Assembly (NCBI RefSeq): GCF_025370875.1
Contig: NZ_JAMXFD010000025.1
Span: 38,057-102,056 of the forward strand
Reading direction: 5' to 3'
Source: Laspinema palackyanum D2c
Lineage (GTDB): Bacteria; Cyanobacteriota; Cyanobacteriia; Cyanobacteriales; Laspinemataceae
DNA: 64,000 bases
Shown: positions 1 to 9,502 of the stretch, piece after piece
Layout: every line of letters begins with the position of its first letter
Position numbering within the stretch: position 1 is the stretch's first letter
Position numbers and translations under genes: made by a program
The notes under the pieces: model-generated
The model's database searches: none
What the model saw: only the letters and a program-made list of their open reading frames with translations
What the model was told of the DNA's origin: nothing

Positions 1-3000
1 GATACTGCCCATTCGACTGATGCCACAGTGACAGAAGAGACGGATGAGATTCTCGGTGATGATTCCTTTTCCGAGACCACGGGTGAGTCAGATATAGAGG
101 TGGGTGACAATACTGCCTCAGTAACGGGTGAAATGGACGAGGATGCAGAAGTTGCAAGCGATGATGCTGGCGATTCCCAAACCGAGGCAGATGAAATAAC
201 GGCAACCGATGAAACAGTTTCTGATCGCGTGGGGGAAGAAGAAACTACCGCTGAAGATGTGGATGACGAGGAAAGCGATCGCACGGAAAATGACATCACT
301 CAAGACCCTGATGAAGAAACCTCTTCTGAGTTAACCTCTACCGACGATACTGCCGGTGAAAATAATACTGTGGGAGAGACAGCAGAAATTGCTGACAGCG
401 GCGATGAAGAAATTGAGACAGATGTAACCGGCGAAACGGAAGACAACGCTGCTGACGATGCTACTGCCACAGATGATGCAGCGGAAGATAGCGCAGATGT
501 CGTTCTGGATGAAGCGATCGCCACTCCTAAAATTAACTTCGACATTGGTATCTTCAAAGTAGATGCAAGGGGTGAGGTTAGTATCGACTTCCTGTTTGAT
601 GGTGGTGCGTTTAGATCTCAAGTGGCGATCGTCAGTTTATCCGGAATGGAGGGATTAGATCCGAACTCCGTTGAATTTATCCGAGAAGCGGCAACTCGCG
701 CTGCCAGCAAGAGCGAACTCGGACATATTGTTATTAATGATATCAGTGAAGGTGCCAAATTTACGGGTCGCTTGGGTGAAGGCAACTATAATTTCGGCAC
801 ATACGAAGGCGTAAAAACCTTTATGATGCGTCCGGGGGATGAGTTTTTCCTGATGTTGGTGCCAAATGGGATGGTGCAGCAGGTGATAGATAATCCTACT
901 GCTTCTGGTGGTATTCGTCCGTTATTTTCTGTTGCCACCGCTAACCCGGATGATGCGTATCATGCGGGACAAATTGCCGATTTGACTGGGGATGGGAGTG
1001 CTTTTGCCTGGGAAGATTTGCGCTTTGATCGCGGTACGGATAAAGATTACAACGATATCGTTTTACAAATACGAGGTGCCAAAGGTAAAGCCGCATTAAT
1101 GGATGACGTGGTTGCGGAGGGTAAAGACTGGCGCAACACCGACATGGGACAGGCGTTGATCGAGTATGTGAAAGCGTACATCACGCCAGATGCACCAGAT
1201 TTTGATAGTGCGATATCGGATTTGATTGGCGAACTGGAAGATTTGACTGCCGGTGAGGAAACGGATATCGAAACTGATTCTGGAGAAGAGGCGATCTCTA
1301 ATGAGGAGATTGAAGATGCCATCGCTGACGGCAACAATCCTGAAACAGAAGAAACCGTAGATGAGATTGCCGATTCTAAAGTAGAAGATGCGATCGCCTC
1401 CGATGAGATTGAAGATACGATCGCCTCTGATGTTGTTGGTGATGAAGTAGAAGACGCGATCGCCTCCAATGATACCGTTGCTGAGGAAATCAACAATTCC
1501 AGCGCCTCGGATGATACTGTTGCCGATGATACTTCCGACACCCATCCTAATGAAACCGTAAATGAAGTTTCCGACACCGACACCGCGATCGCACCGGAAA
1601 CCGAGGAAGTCGTTACCGATTCCCCTGAAGATTCATCCTCTGAATTAGTCGAATCGTCAGTGGAGGAAACTGATGCCACAACCGAAGTACCATCAGTAAC
1701 AGCAGACCTCATTATTGATGAATCTGAAAGCATTGAGGAGTCCACAGAAAAAGACGATTCAGAAATCAACACTTTGGTTGAAGAAGTCGAAACCGAAGTC
1801 GAATCGTCAACCGAGACTAGCGAAACGACGGAATCCAGCCCTCAACCTGTCGCTACCGACTCTGCCGATAATTCCGAAACTGAAATTTTACCTGCTACTC
1901 CCGAAGTAGTTTCTAGCGACAATTCTGCAACACATGACACAGAAGTTGTAGAAACTACTTCCGAAACTGCCAGCGAGACGCCGGTTGTTAAAATTACTCC
2001 TGCTGATGTGGAGTCACAGAGTGGTAATTCAGATTTTGTTGCTACGAATGAGGAGGCGATCGCAACTGGTTCTCAAACAGCAGATAATTCTGCTGAAAAT
2101 TCAGATAATACTGATGCAATTACTCCCATCACACAACTTGTTAATCCTGTCAATAGTCAACTCATTTCTCGGTTAGAAACCCTAACCCAAACGCTGAAAA
2201 AACAAGGAACGGATGCATTGGTTTCGGGTGTAACTTCAGTAACTCCGGCGCTTGTGGAACGGCTGGAAACGCTCACGGAAAGCTTGAAAAACCAGAACAA
2301 TTCTCAGTCAGTGAGTACCAATACGACTGCATTGGTGTCGCGACTGGAAGAAATGGTCGTGCGATCGCTACCGCCTGCGATCGTTGCACCCGTGAAGGTA
2401 CAGGTGGAACCTCCGAAAAAAAATCAACCCTTAGTCGGCGTTATCGATACCGAATTTAGTCCCGATAATCCCGATATCGATTACTCGCGGATTACCTGGG
2501 GAGAAGATCACGTTGATGGCGATAGCGACCCAACCTTAAACGCGGATGAAGGTAACCAACACGGCACGCACACTTTAGGAATCATTGCTGCCACACAAAA
2601 CAACGGAATTGGTATTGATGGCATCAATAATACTGCACCAATTTGGGCAGGACGGGCGATCGGTTCTGGGAAATGGGCAGAATCATTAGTTGAGTTTGTA
2701 AATGCAGCACGGGAGTCCGGACAACCCAACGCAGTCGTTAACCTCAGCTTAGATCTGACTCAAACTAACCCTGATGGTAGCGTCACCACTCGTTATGAAT
2801 TCACGCCACAAGAACGGGCCGCGATCGAATATGCGCGTCAGCATAACGTGATGATAGTTGTCGCGGCAGGAAATGATGGCGGAGTCATGTCGGCTTTGGG
2901 TCAATCTTCCCAGGAGTTTGACAATATTATTACCGTCGGTGCAGCAGAACGAATTAACGACGAAATTGCCTTATCCAAAGCCTATGATCGCAGTGGATAT

Positions 3001-6000
3001 TCCAGCTACGGACGCGGTTTGGATATCATGGCTCCCGGCGGAACCCCTGACTTTCCCCAACTTTCCACCAGTGGCGATGGCGTTGGCACGATGGCAGGAA
3101 CATCCGTTGCCACCGCCAAAGTAACGGGGGCAATTTCTCAAGTTTGGGCAGCCAATCCCAGCCTCAGCTATCGGCAAGTCATTGAGATTATCAAGGATAC
3201 TGCCACTGATTTGAAAGACCCGAATTGGGATAGCGAAACGGGTACGGGGTTGCTGAATATGACAGCAGCAGTGATGTTAGCCAAAGCAACTACCGGAGAA
3301 GAATATGATGTATTACCGACACTAATTCCCGACAGTTGGAGTGGCGAAGGAAAGGTAACCCCTGGGGAACGTGCCAGCCAGACAATGGAAAACTTCCGAT
3401 TGCGAGTTTGGCCCTCAGATGGCGTAAACCTGCGGAATAGTCCGAACTTCAGCGATCGGAGCCCCTATTCTCTTCCCCAGAATACTTGGCTTGACTTTGA
3501 TGCTTGGACTTGGGGCAGTGTAAATATCGATCCAGTCAGCGGTGAACAGGATGCGTTGTACTACCGGACTTGGTACAACGGGAACACCTATTGGGTTCCC
3601 AGTATTTGGATTGATGGTTATCCGCCGAGTCGTCCCTCACTATTGCCACCCGCACAGCCACAGTCACAGCCAAACTTAAACAATACAGTGGGTTACGATG
3701 GCTCTTCAACCCATCAGACCTATATCAACACATTTAAGCGTAACGGTGCTTCCTCAGCTTTAGGTTCGCCCACGAATAACGTCCACCCTTGGGGTAACGG
3801 CTACATTCAAGACTTTGCTGGTGGATCTGAAAGTCTTGGGGGGATTATGAAATCGAACGCCAACGATAATTCCTACTGGGTTGGCAGCGATTTTTGGAAT
3901 CAGTTCCTAGACGTAGCCGGTGCCGATGGAATTCTCGGTTATCCCACATCTGACCGTTATTCCACCAATGGCGGTGAGCGTCAAAACTTCCAAGGCGGTG
4001 CAATTATCAAGTCATCGAATGGGATTTTCCCATTATTTGGCGGGATTGGTGGTTACTATCTTGGCACTGAAGGTGGGGAGAGCGGACGATTAGGTTTTCC
4101 TACCAGTGGCGAAATCGGCATTGGCAACGGAGTTATCGTTCAGAACTTTGAAAATGGCCGCATTGTCTACGGGGATGGTCCAACTCGGACTGAGATTAAT
4201 AGTCAACCACAACCCCAGCCACAACCCCAGCCACAACCACAACCTTCTGGTCGTCCTTATATTATTCAGTCTGAAGATACACTCTCAGCGATCGCCCTGC
4301 GAGAACTGGGCGATGCTAACCGTTGGCGGGAAATTAAAAAAGCTGATGGTAGCACCTTTACCGAAACCGAGGCGCTCTATCTCCAAATTGGGCAAGTCGT
4401 CTACCTTCCAGAAGGTAGCACGCAACCGCAACCGCAACCACAACCGCAACCACAACCACAACCCCAGCCTCAACCCCAACCACAGCCTCAAGTTCCGATT
4501 AACTCCTCTTCCGATAACTATCGTGAGGGGTCAGTCAACCCCTTTGCCTACCATTACCAAGGTCAATGTACTTGGTTTGCCTATGGTCGGATGTTAGAAA
4601 CTGGGTTGCTACCTGCTGGGGCTAAGACGAACGGCTTGTTCCTGGGTCATGCTTATGAGTGGGAGCAAGATGCGATCAATGTAGGTCTGCCCGTGACCTC
4701 CACGCCCACTGCTGGAGCGCGAGGGCTGGTGGTTTGGCCTCCTGGCGTTCAAGATGGTCATCCACAATACGGCCACGTCGCTTTCTTAGAAGAAGTTTAC
4801 CCCGATGGTCGAATTCGGATTTCTGAGTCGAACTGGGCGGGTCAGGGTATTGGCGATCGTATTTTGACCCCCGCACAATACAATGGTTTGCGCTTTGTGC
4901 AACTGGAAAATGCCCTGGCTGATTTCAGTAATTATGCGCCTCCAGGACAACCGGGGCAAAGTCGGCAATATGTAGTCAAGTTAGATGACACCCTGTGGGA
5001 AATTGCCCAACGAGAACTCCGCGATGGCAATCGCTGGCGAGAGATTATGAAAACTCCCACTGGCGGAACATTTAGCGAAGCTGAAGCCCAACAGATTTAT
5101 CCCGGAATGTCGGTGTATCTGCCAGTGAGCTATGAACCTGGGACGGGTAATCCGGTGACACCCACTCCAGCACCCGGAACACCTGCCAATACAGTGAGCG
5201 AAGCAGGTTTGAGGTTTATTGCCCAACATGAAGGACTCCGACTAAATCTGTACAACGACCCTGCCGGTCACTGCACGATTGGAGTTGGTCATTTGGTACA
5301 CTACGGCAATTGTAATGGCAGCGAACCCGCAGAGTTTCGCGCTGGCCTCAGCGAAGAGCGTGCCTATGAATTGCTCCGCTCTGATGTGAATGTAGCGGTG
5401 CAGGCTGTGAAAAGCTTGGTTAAAGTACCGCTAAACCAGCAACAGTTTGACGCCCTGGTGAGTTTTACATTCAACCTGGGTGCAGGAAATCTCCAACAAT
5501 CTGCGTTATTAGAACGACTCAATGCGGGCGAGTACAGTGCAGTGCCCTATGAACTGAGCCGGTGGGTGTATGGTGGCGGCGTTAAGTTGCCAGGTTTGGT
5601 GCGACGTCGGAATGAGGAGGGCATCCTCTTCCGAGATGGAATTTATACGGGAGTTGCTAATCCGCCTGCAACTGTAACCCCTCCTCCGAGTTCCACACCA
5701 AGTTCAACTAGCAATATTAAGTGGGCGAATTTCGAGGGCACTGTAGGGCCATCTATCGGCGTGAATTTGCGGCATAGTCCTCGGTTTAGTGATCGCAGTC
5801 AGTGGAGTGAACCCAATGGCCAACTTTTAGAATTTGATGCTTGGACATACGGCGAAGTTGACACCGATATGTGGACAGGACAAGCAGACAATCGCTGGTT
5901 CAAGATTAAGGGGAAAGACTTGTGGGTTCCGAGTGCTTATATTTGGGGTAATCCGCCGAATTCTGACATGAATACTGGAGATAATTCACATGGTGATATT

Positions 6001-7191
6001 GTTATTACCCCAGACCCTGATTATAATTCTCCAGAAGATCCCGTGATACCTGTTCCAACATTATCAATTTCCTATGTCGGTAATGCTGAAGATGGTTCTT
6101 CTGTCGTGTTTCGCAACCAATCTATTGAGGTATCTGGAACTTCTAGTACACCAAAACTAGAGTTTTATATCGGGAATCAGAAAATTGGTGGGACTTTAGA
6201 TTACTTCACTGATGGTAGCTTTAAGGCAAAACTCAATCTTACTGATAATATGCAGCTAGGTTACTATTCTGTTGATGTATCTGTCGAGCAATCATCTGGC
6301 GTGACCACTAAAGTTAATAGTGGCTTTTCTATCAACTTGGTTGAGAATGACTGGAATAAGCACTATATAGGCCAAACAACTGGAGGAGATAACCGCTATA
6401 TCATTTTTGAGCGTACCAATAGCCCCGGCTACATTGAAAATCAGAACACTTGGGTTGTTATACATGGGTGGGATGGTGAAGCTGGACAGTTCAAAAACCT
6501 AGCCAGTGCTATTGAGGAATACGATGGATATCAGGTTGGAGATCAAGTTCTTACCCTAGACTGGGATGCAGCCAGGACGAGTGGTGACAATAAATTGAAG
6601 GGGTTTGTGGATAACCTCCATGATGCCTCAAGTTGGATTGAGACAGTTGCTAAATTTACTGCGAACACTCTTAAATCTTGGGGAATCTCAGGGAGCAACT
6701 TAAATCTGGTGGGACACAGCCTTGGAGCCTATGTTTCTTATGAAATTTCTGAGGAACTTGGAGGTATAAGTAAATTGGTTGCATTGGCTCCTGCTTCAAC
6801 AACTACTGGAGGATATCCAAACCGCCCAAATGTGGATTTTAGTAAATATTCTCAGTGGTCTTGGGGATTTTATCACAATTCAACAACTGATAATGCAGAG
6901 CAGGCTAAGACAGCTCATGAGTCCTTTAAGGTAGATTTCGATTTTGCCAATGTCAATGAAGGACATGGAGCTATCAAAAATCTTTGGGAAAATATGCTGA
7001 AAAACAAGAATGGATCGGTAAGTCAATACTTTGGGCTTGACGACATAAATTCTAATGGTAAATTTTGGTATATAGATACTCCAGGTATGGGTTCTGACTG
7101 GGAAGCCAAAATTGAATCAATAGATACCAAGGGTTTGGGATCTAAAGATTCCCACTGGGTTCCGGCTGAAGGTGGATTAAAAGAAATGTAA
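1..7191 (+). CDS. Giant multidomain exoprotein: DUF4114, subtilase, LGFP, LysM, CHAP, GH24 lysozyme, lipase-like (5' partial)
   Basis: The frame is open from base 1, so the true start lies outside the window; residues are numbered from the GTG at base 28. An acidic D/E/T/S-rich stretch is followed by a DUF4114-like domain (about 170-355, FAWEDLRFDRG) and another acidic linker. A subtilase follows with D807, H845 (HGTH), N949 (AAGND) and S1026 (GTSVA). Next come an SH3-like module (about 1123-1200, repeated at 1898-1977), LGFP repeats, LysM at about 1411 and 1648, a CHAP domain (C1514, H1583) and a GH24 lysozyme with E1735, D1744, T1750 spaced as in T4 lysozyme. The C-terminus is a lipase-like alpha/beta hydrolase with GHSLG (S2231). 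Pro-Gln runs separate modules. All catalytic motifs look intact. The family pieces are wall- and protein-degrading; export and a role in predation, competition or wall turnover are inferred. The protein could also be an adhesin with enzymatic modules. Confidence 0.88.
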   Translation, partial: DTAHSTDATVTEETDEILGDDSFSETTGESDIEVGDNTASVTGEMDEDAEVASDDAGDSQTEADEITATDETVSDRVGEEETTAEDVDDEESDRTENDITQDPDEETSSELTSTDDTAGENNTVGETAEIADSGDEEIETDVTGETEDNAADDATATDDAAEDSADVVLDEAIATPKINFDIGIFKVDARGEVSIDFLFDGGAFRSQVAIVSLSGMEGLDPNSVEFIREAATRAASKSELGHIVINDISEGAKFTGRLGEGNYNFGTYEGVKTFMMRPGDEFFLMLVPNGMVQQVIDNPTASGGIRPLFSVATANPDDAYHAGQIADLTGDGSAFAWEDLRFDRGTDKDYNDIVLQIRGAKGKAALMDDVVAEGKDWRNTDMGQALIEYVKAYITPDAPDFDSAISDLIGELEDLTAGEETDIETDSGEEAISNEEIEDAIADGNNPETEETVDEIADSKVEDAIASDEIEDTIASDVVGDEVEDAIASNDTVAEEINNSSASDDTVADDTSDTHPNETVNEVSDTDTAIAPETEEVVTDSPEDSSSELVESSVEETDATTEVPSVTADLIIDESESIEESTEKDDSEINTLVEEVETEVESSTETSETTESSPQPVATDSADNSETEILPATPEVVSSDNSATHDTEVVETTSETASETPVVKITPADVESQSGNSDFVATNEEAIATGSQTADNSAENSDNTDAITPITQLVNPVNSQLISRLETLTQTLKKQGTDALVSGVTSVTPALVERLETLTESLKNQNNSQSVSTNTTALVSRLEEMVVRSLPPAIVAPVKVQVEPPKKNQPLVGVIDTEFSPDNPDIDYSRITWGEDHVDGDSDPTLNADEGNQHGTHTLGIIAATQNNGIGIDGINNTAPIWAGRAIGSGKWAESLVEFVNAARESGQPNAVVNLSLDLTQTNPDGSVTTRYEFTPQERAAIEYARQHNVMIVVAAGNDGGVMSALGQSSQEFDNIITVGAAERINDEIALSKAYDRSGYSSYGRGLDIMAPGGTPDFPQLSTSGDGVGTMAGTSVATAKVTGAISQVWAANPSLSYRQVIEIIKDTATDLKDPNWDSETGTGLLNMTAAVMLAKATTGEEYDVLPTLIPDSWSGEGKVTPGERASQTMENFRLRVWPSDGVNLRNSPNFSDRSPYSLPQNTWLDFDAWTWGSVNIDPVSGEQDALYYRTWYNGNTYWVPSIWIDGYPPSRPSLLPPAQPQSQPNLNNTVGYDGSSTHQTYINTFKRNGASSALGSPTNNVHPWGNGYIQDFAGGSESLGGIMKSNANDNSYWVGSDFWNQFLDVAGADGILGYPTSDRYSTNGGERQNFQGGAIIKSSNGIFPLFGGIGGYYLGTEGGESGRLGFPTSGEIGIGNGVIVQNFENGRIVYGDGPTRTEINSQPQPQPQPQPQPQPSGRPYIIQSEDTLSAIALRELGDANRWREIKKADGSTFTETEALYLQIGQVVYLPEGSTQPQPQPQPQPQPQPQPQPQPQPQVPINSSSDNYREGSVNPFAYHYQGQCTWFAYGRMLETGLLPAGAKTNGLFLGHAYEWEQDAINVGLPVTSTPTAGARGLVVWPPGVQDGHPQYGHVAFLEEVYPDGRIRISESNWAGQGIGDRILTPAQYNGLRFVQLENALADFSNYAPPGQPGQSRQYVVKLDDTLWEIAQRELRDGNRWREIMKTPTGGTFSEAEAQQIYPGMSVYLPVSYEPGTGNPVTPTPAPGTPANTVSEAGLRFIAQHEGLRLNLYNDPAGHCTIGVGHLVHYGNCNGSEPAEFRAGLSEERAYELLRSDVNVAVQAVKSLVKVPLNQQQFDALVSFTFNLGAGNLQQSALLERLNAGEYSAVPYELSRWVYGGGVKLPGLVRRRNEEGILFRDGIYTGVANPPATVTPPPSSTPSSTSNIKWANFEGTVGPSIGVNLRHSPRFSDRSQWSEPNGQLLEFDAWTYGEVDTDMWTGQADNRWFKIKGKDLWVPSAYIWGNPPNSDMNTGDNSHGDIVITPDPDYNSPEDPVIPVPTLSISYVGNAEDGSSVVFRNQSIEVSGTSSTPKLEFYIGNQKIGGTLDYFTDGSFKAKLNLTDNMQLGYYSVDVSVEQSSGVTTKVNSGFSINLVENDWNKHYIGQTTGGDNRYIIFERTNSPGYIENQNTWVVIHGWDGEAGQFKNLASAIEEYDGYQVGDQVLTLDWDAARTSGDNKLKGFVDNLHDASSWIETVAKFTANTLKSWGISGSNLNLVGHSLGAYVSYEISEELGGISKLVALAPASTTTGGYPNRPNVDFSKYSQWSWGFYHNSTTDNAEQAKTAHESFKVDFDFANVNEGHGAIKNLWENMLKNKNGSVSQYFGLDDINSNGKFWYIDTPGMGSDWEAKIESIDTKGLGSKDSHWVPAEGGLKEM
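4204..4243 (+). repeat. Pro-Gln codon repeat, first copy
   Basis: Alternating CAA/CAG and CCA/CCC codons encode a (Gln-Pro)n hinge between the LGFP repeats and the first LysM domain of the giant exoprotein. Such runs vary in length by slippage. Confidence 0.9.
4422..4491 (+). repeat. Pro-Gln codon repeat, second copy
   Basis: A longer (Gln-Pro)n hinge of about 23 residues joins the first LysM domain to the CHAP domain of the giant exoprotein. Confidence 0.9.
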
Positions 7192-7204
7192 AAAGAGGAG
7201 ATCC

Positions 7205-7395
7205 CCCTTTGATTTCTTGTTATACAATGAGCGCCTTTTTCCCCATAGAGCAATCGCCTTTTTTCCCAGAAATGCGATTGCTTTTTTCCACAGAGGGACC
7301 GCTTTTTTATTACAGAAATGGGTTCGCTTTTTCCCAGAAAAAGATCGCCTTTTTCCCCACAGAGCAATCTCCTCTCCCAAACCTCATTAACCTCA
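7205..7395. repeat. Degenerate short tandem repeat following the broken vapC
   Basis: About six imperfect copies of a unit of roughly 30 bases, each with a gcgatcgcc/gcaattgc-like core, a run of T, then CCC(A)CAGAG. On the minus strand they stay in frame with the truncated PIN gene and would encode repeats of the type LYGEKG. They sit directly after the 3' end of the giant exoprotein gene. Confidence 0.7.
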
Positions 7396-7412
7396 AACAT
7401 CAGACCAACTCC

Positions 7413-7586
7413 TTTTCCGCCCTCTGGCAATCGGTATAACCCATACAGAAGCTCATGCCATGTCACCGATGCAATCGCAGATTCTTCCAGGTTTTGTCGA
7501 AACCGCACCAAAAAAATATCGCTCGGCTGTAGTTTCATACTTTCCGAGATGATGTTGGTATCCAGGAGAAATTTCACACTCATCAC
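7413..7586 (-). pseudogene. Truncated VapC-type PIN toxin
   Basis: The first 58 codons match the start of a PIN-domain ribonuclease: FLLDTNIISE with the first catalytic Asp, then VTWHELLYGLYRLPEG. After LPEGGK the similarity stops and the frame runs on through the tandem repeat to a stop near base 7023, antisense to the exoprotein gene. The C-terminal half of PIN, with the later acidic residues, is missing, so nuclease activity is not expected. The ATG at 7583 shares one base with the stop of the antitoxin gene, the usual TA coupling; a GTG lies 3 bases upstream. Confidence 0.75.
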
Positions 7587-7840
7587 GAGCGAGGTTGTTC
7601 GGGAGTTGGGGTGCGATCGCGAACATCGGCAAAGATTTCGTCACTATCTAAGTCAATTCCCTCTGAAAGGATTCTGGCACGAAAAGCATCAAAAGCTTCT
7701 ATTGCTCCCTCAGATTTAGCCGAACTAATTTTGGCGAGCGGTTGGTCGGCTTGAAAAATCACAAAACTTTCTCCAGCTTGGGCGCGTTGAAGATAGTTCA
7801 TCAAATTTTGATTAACTTCTTCTAAAGTAATTTTATTCAT
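7583..7840 (-). CDS. Phd/YefM-type antitoxin
   Basis: An 85-residue protein starting MNKITLEEV with the pattern of Phd/YefM antitoxins: N-terminal TLEEVNQNLMNYLQRAQAGE and then SFVIFQADQPLAKI, the DNA-binding and dimerisation half. The C-terminal tail would clamp the toxin. The ATG at 7840 is preferred over a TTG three bases upstream because GGGAGG lies 7 bases before it. The gene reads directly into the broken PIN toxin gene. Known relatives repress their own operon and neutralise a VapC RNase. Here the toxin is truncated, so this antitoxin is probably an orphan, perhaps kept to counter a homologous toxin elsewhere. Confidence 0.8.
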   Translation of the reverse strand: MNKITLEEVNQNLMNYLQRAQAGESFVIFQADQPLAKISSAKSEGAIEAFDAFRARILSEGIDLDSDEIFADVRDRTPTPEQPRS

Positions 7841-8297
7841 CAACTAACCTCCCGACAAAATTCTACGACTGCTTTAGTCCAGTTATATCCTAATTTCAGG
7901 CGAAACAACCGCTCGGCAAGACGTTTACCACCCAAAACACTCCAACTGCAATTACTTCCTAATCTTTATTCCCCCTATTGTCTGAGAATGACTGCGTTGG
8001 TCCTGGGGCCGTAAGTAGGTCCGACAAGCTTTTCAGGCGATCGCTACAACTCTTTTACCTGACTGCCCTCGGTCCAAAAGTCTTACTCGCTCACCAATTT
8101 CAGACTTACTTATAGGCGATCGCGGGCGATGGCACTGAAGCTTGTTTTTCCGGGGTCAGATAAGGGAGGTTAATTGAGTGGTGATTGATTGAGTGGTGGT
8201 TGAGTGGCGATCGCTTTGACGGAGGGAACACCACCCCCAGCTATAATAAGGTGCAATCCCTGGTTTAGATTTGCGTTTAAGCACTTTTATCTTGATT

Positions 8298-8414
8298 CTA
8301 TAAGGGTTTCATGCGCAACGGGCTGATTTTATCGATTTGCTTTAAAGCACTACCGACAACTTCATCAAGCGCATCCAGTTCACGTTCAGTCCAGGCTCCA
8401 GCAATATTATCGGG
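8298..8414 (-). pseudogene. Short coding remnant, C-terminal end of an unknown small protein
   Basis: The minus strand is open for 38 codons to a stop at 8300-8298, with the peptide AWTERELDALDEVVGSALKQ and the end SPLRMKPL. Codon use and the amphipathic sequence look like real coding DNA, but a stop lies directly upstream and no start exists. It is probably the 3' end of a small gene that lost its front. The family is not recognised. Confidence 0.4.
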
Positions 8415-9031
8415 TTAGAGCCACCAACTTCACCAACATGACAATTTCTCCAGCCGAGCCCCATTCTGCGCGCATAAAAGCTCATTGCTCATAACCGCTC
8501 ATAACCGCTCATAACCATAGAGCTGTCCCGGCTGTCCTGTCCTGGTGGCCCCCGCTACTCGTTCTGACATTGGCAACCCCTCCTGTCACTCAACCCCCAA
8601 CCGTTTCATCCATAGTCACTGGTCCATGTTCACCCAATCCATATCAGTCTGGAGCCAGTCCATACTCAGTGATGGCGGGTCCATCCACTGCATTCATGGG
8701 TCCATACACTGGTCCACTAAGATTCTGGTCCATTAAATCTCTATAACAGTATCAAGGGTTTAGTGGACCGGCATAACAACTCCGACCACGGACAGTAAAA
8801 AGGTTGATTTCTGAAATGCTTACAGAATAAGGGTTCTGGGATTGTTTGACTCATAATAATCCCTCTGCCACGTTTAATTAATCCACTTATCACCTGTCCT
8901 TGCCGGTCCTGGACAATAGGTAGAGCAAGTCCCAGTCTGATAATCAGTCTGAGTACCCTCCTCCCTCTCTATAATCTGAGTATGCCCCTTGTCTGACTCT
9001 CTTTTTCCACCAACCTAAACCTGAATCAAAA

Positions 9032-9072
9032 CCAGAAACCAGAAACAGAAACAGAAACAGAAACAGAAACAG
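9032..9072. repeat. cagaaa microsatellite
   Basis: Two ccagaaa words are followed by five copies of the hexamer acagaa. It is a slippage-prone simple repeat in non-coding DNA, about 180 bases upstream of the tRNA-Phe fragment. Confidence 0.85.
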
Positions 9073-9252
9073 GTTTTCTTGAACAGTTATAGTAGAGTTG
9101 GAAAAAGACGGAATGAACACGCACGCCCTCGGAGAAACAGATTAAACACGATTATGGGAATGTTGGGGAAAAGTAGTTCAAATTTAGTTCAAGATTTTTC
9201 AGGTAAGCTAAAAATGCTGATATATCAAGGGTTTAACGCTATGGAACCGCTG

Positions 9253-9294
9253 CTGAAAATCCTCGTGTCACGAGTTCAAGTCTCGTTCCTGGCA
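9253..9294 (+). pseudogene. 3' half of tRNA-Phe (GAA anticodon)
   Basis: The 42 bases fit a tRNA-Phe from the anticodon loop onward: loop CTGAAAA with anticodon GAA, 3' anticodon stem TCCTC, variable loop GTGTC, a perfect five-pair T arm (ACGAG, TTCAAGT, CTCGT), then TCCTGGC plus discriminator A. The expected 5' half (GCCAGGA and the D arm) is not found upstream. A strong terminator follows. A tRNA 3' end without its front is the usual scar of an integrative element that uses tRNA-Phe as its attachment site. This is inference; no integrase gene is seen nearby. Confidence 0.75.
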
Positions 9295-9298
9295 TCTC

Positions 9299-9342
9299 AA
9301 AGCGCTGAAATCCTTACATTGTAAAGGGTTCAGCGCTTTTTA
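9299..9342 (+). terminator. Rho-independent terminator after the tRNA-Phe fragment
   Basis: The arms AAAGCGCTGAA and TTCAGCGCTTT pair, extended by a TTACA/TGTAA inner stem, followed by T residues. It probably travelled with the tRNA-Phe 3' end. Confidence 0.8.
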
Positions 9343-9502
9343 CTATTGAGGGAAAGAACCCTACATAAAGTCCCTCGAATAGATGCCTCAGACCCTTCCC
9401 CGAAGGCTCCCTAATCACCACCCGAGAAGAACCTCACGCTAAAATTCAAGCCATCACGCTGGAAATGATGCCAGAACGATTAAGCTAGAGGATGAACCGG
9501 AT

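Larger units (their letters stand above)
7841..9252. other. Gene-poor decayed region
   Basis: No intact gene is seen in 1.4 kb. The minus strand holds a 40-codon open stretch without a start (about 7851-7971, ending RLFRLKLGYNWT...) just before the antitoxin, and a second remnant at 8298-8414. Bases 8480-8515 carry three copies of gctcataacc. Bases 8600-8740 carry many short ggtccat words. Bases 9032-9072 are a cagaaa microsatellite. The texture is of accumulated junk rather than coding DNA. Confidence 0.6.

Noticed and set aside
1047..1772. 241-codon antisense frame in the acidic part of the giant exoprotein
   Set aside because: Ser/Val-rich shadow of Asp/Glu-rich codons on the other strand.
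9200..9294. Complete tRNA-Phe gene
   Set aside because: No GCCAGGA acceptor 5' strand or D arm within 100 bases upstream; only the 3' half is present.
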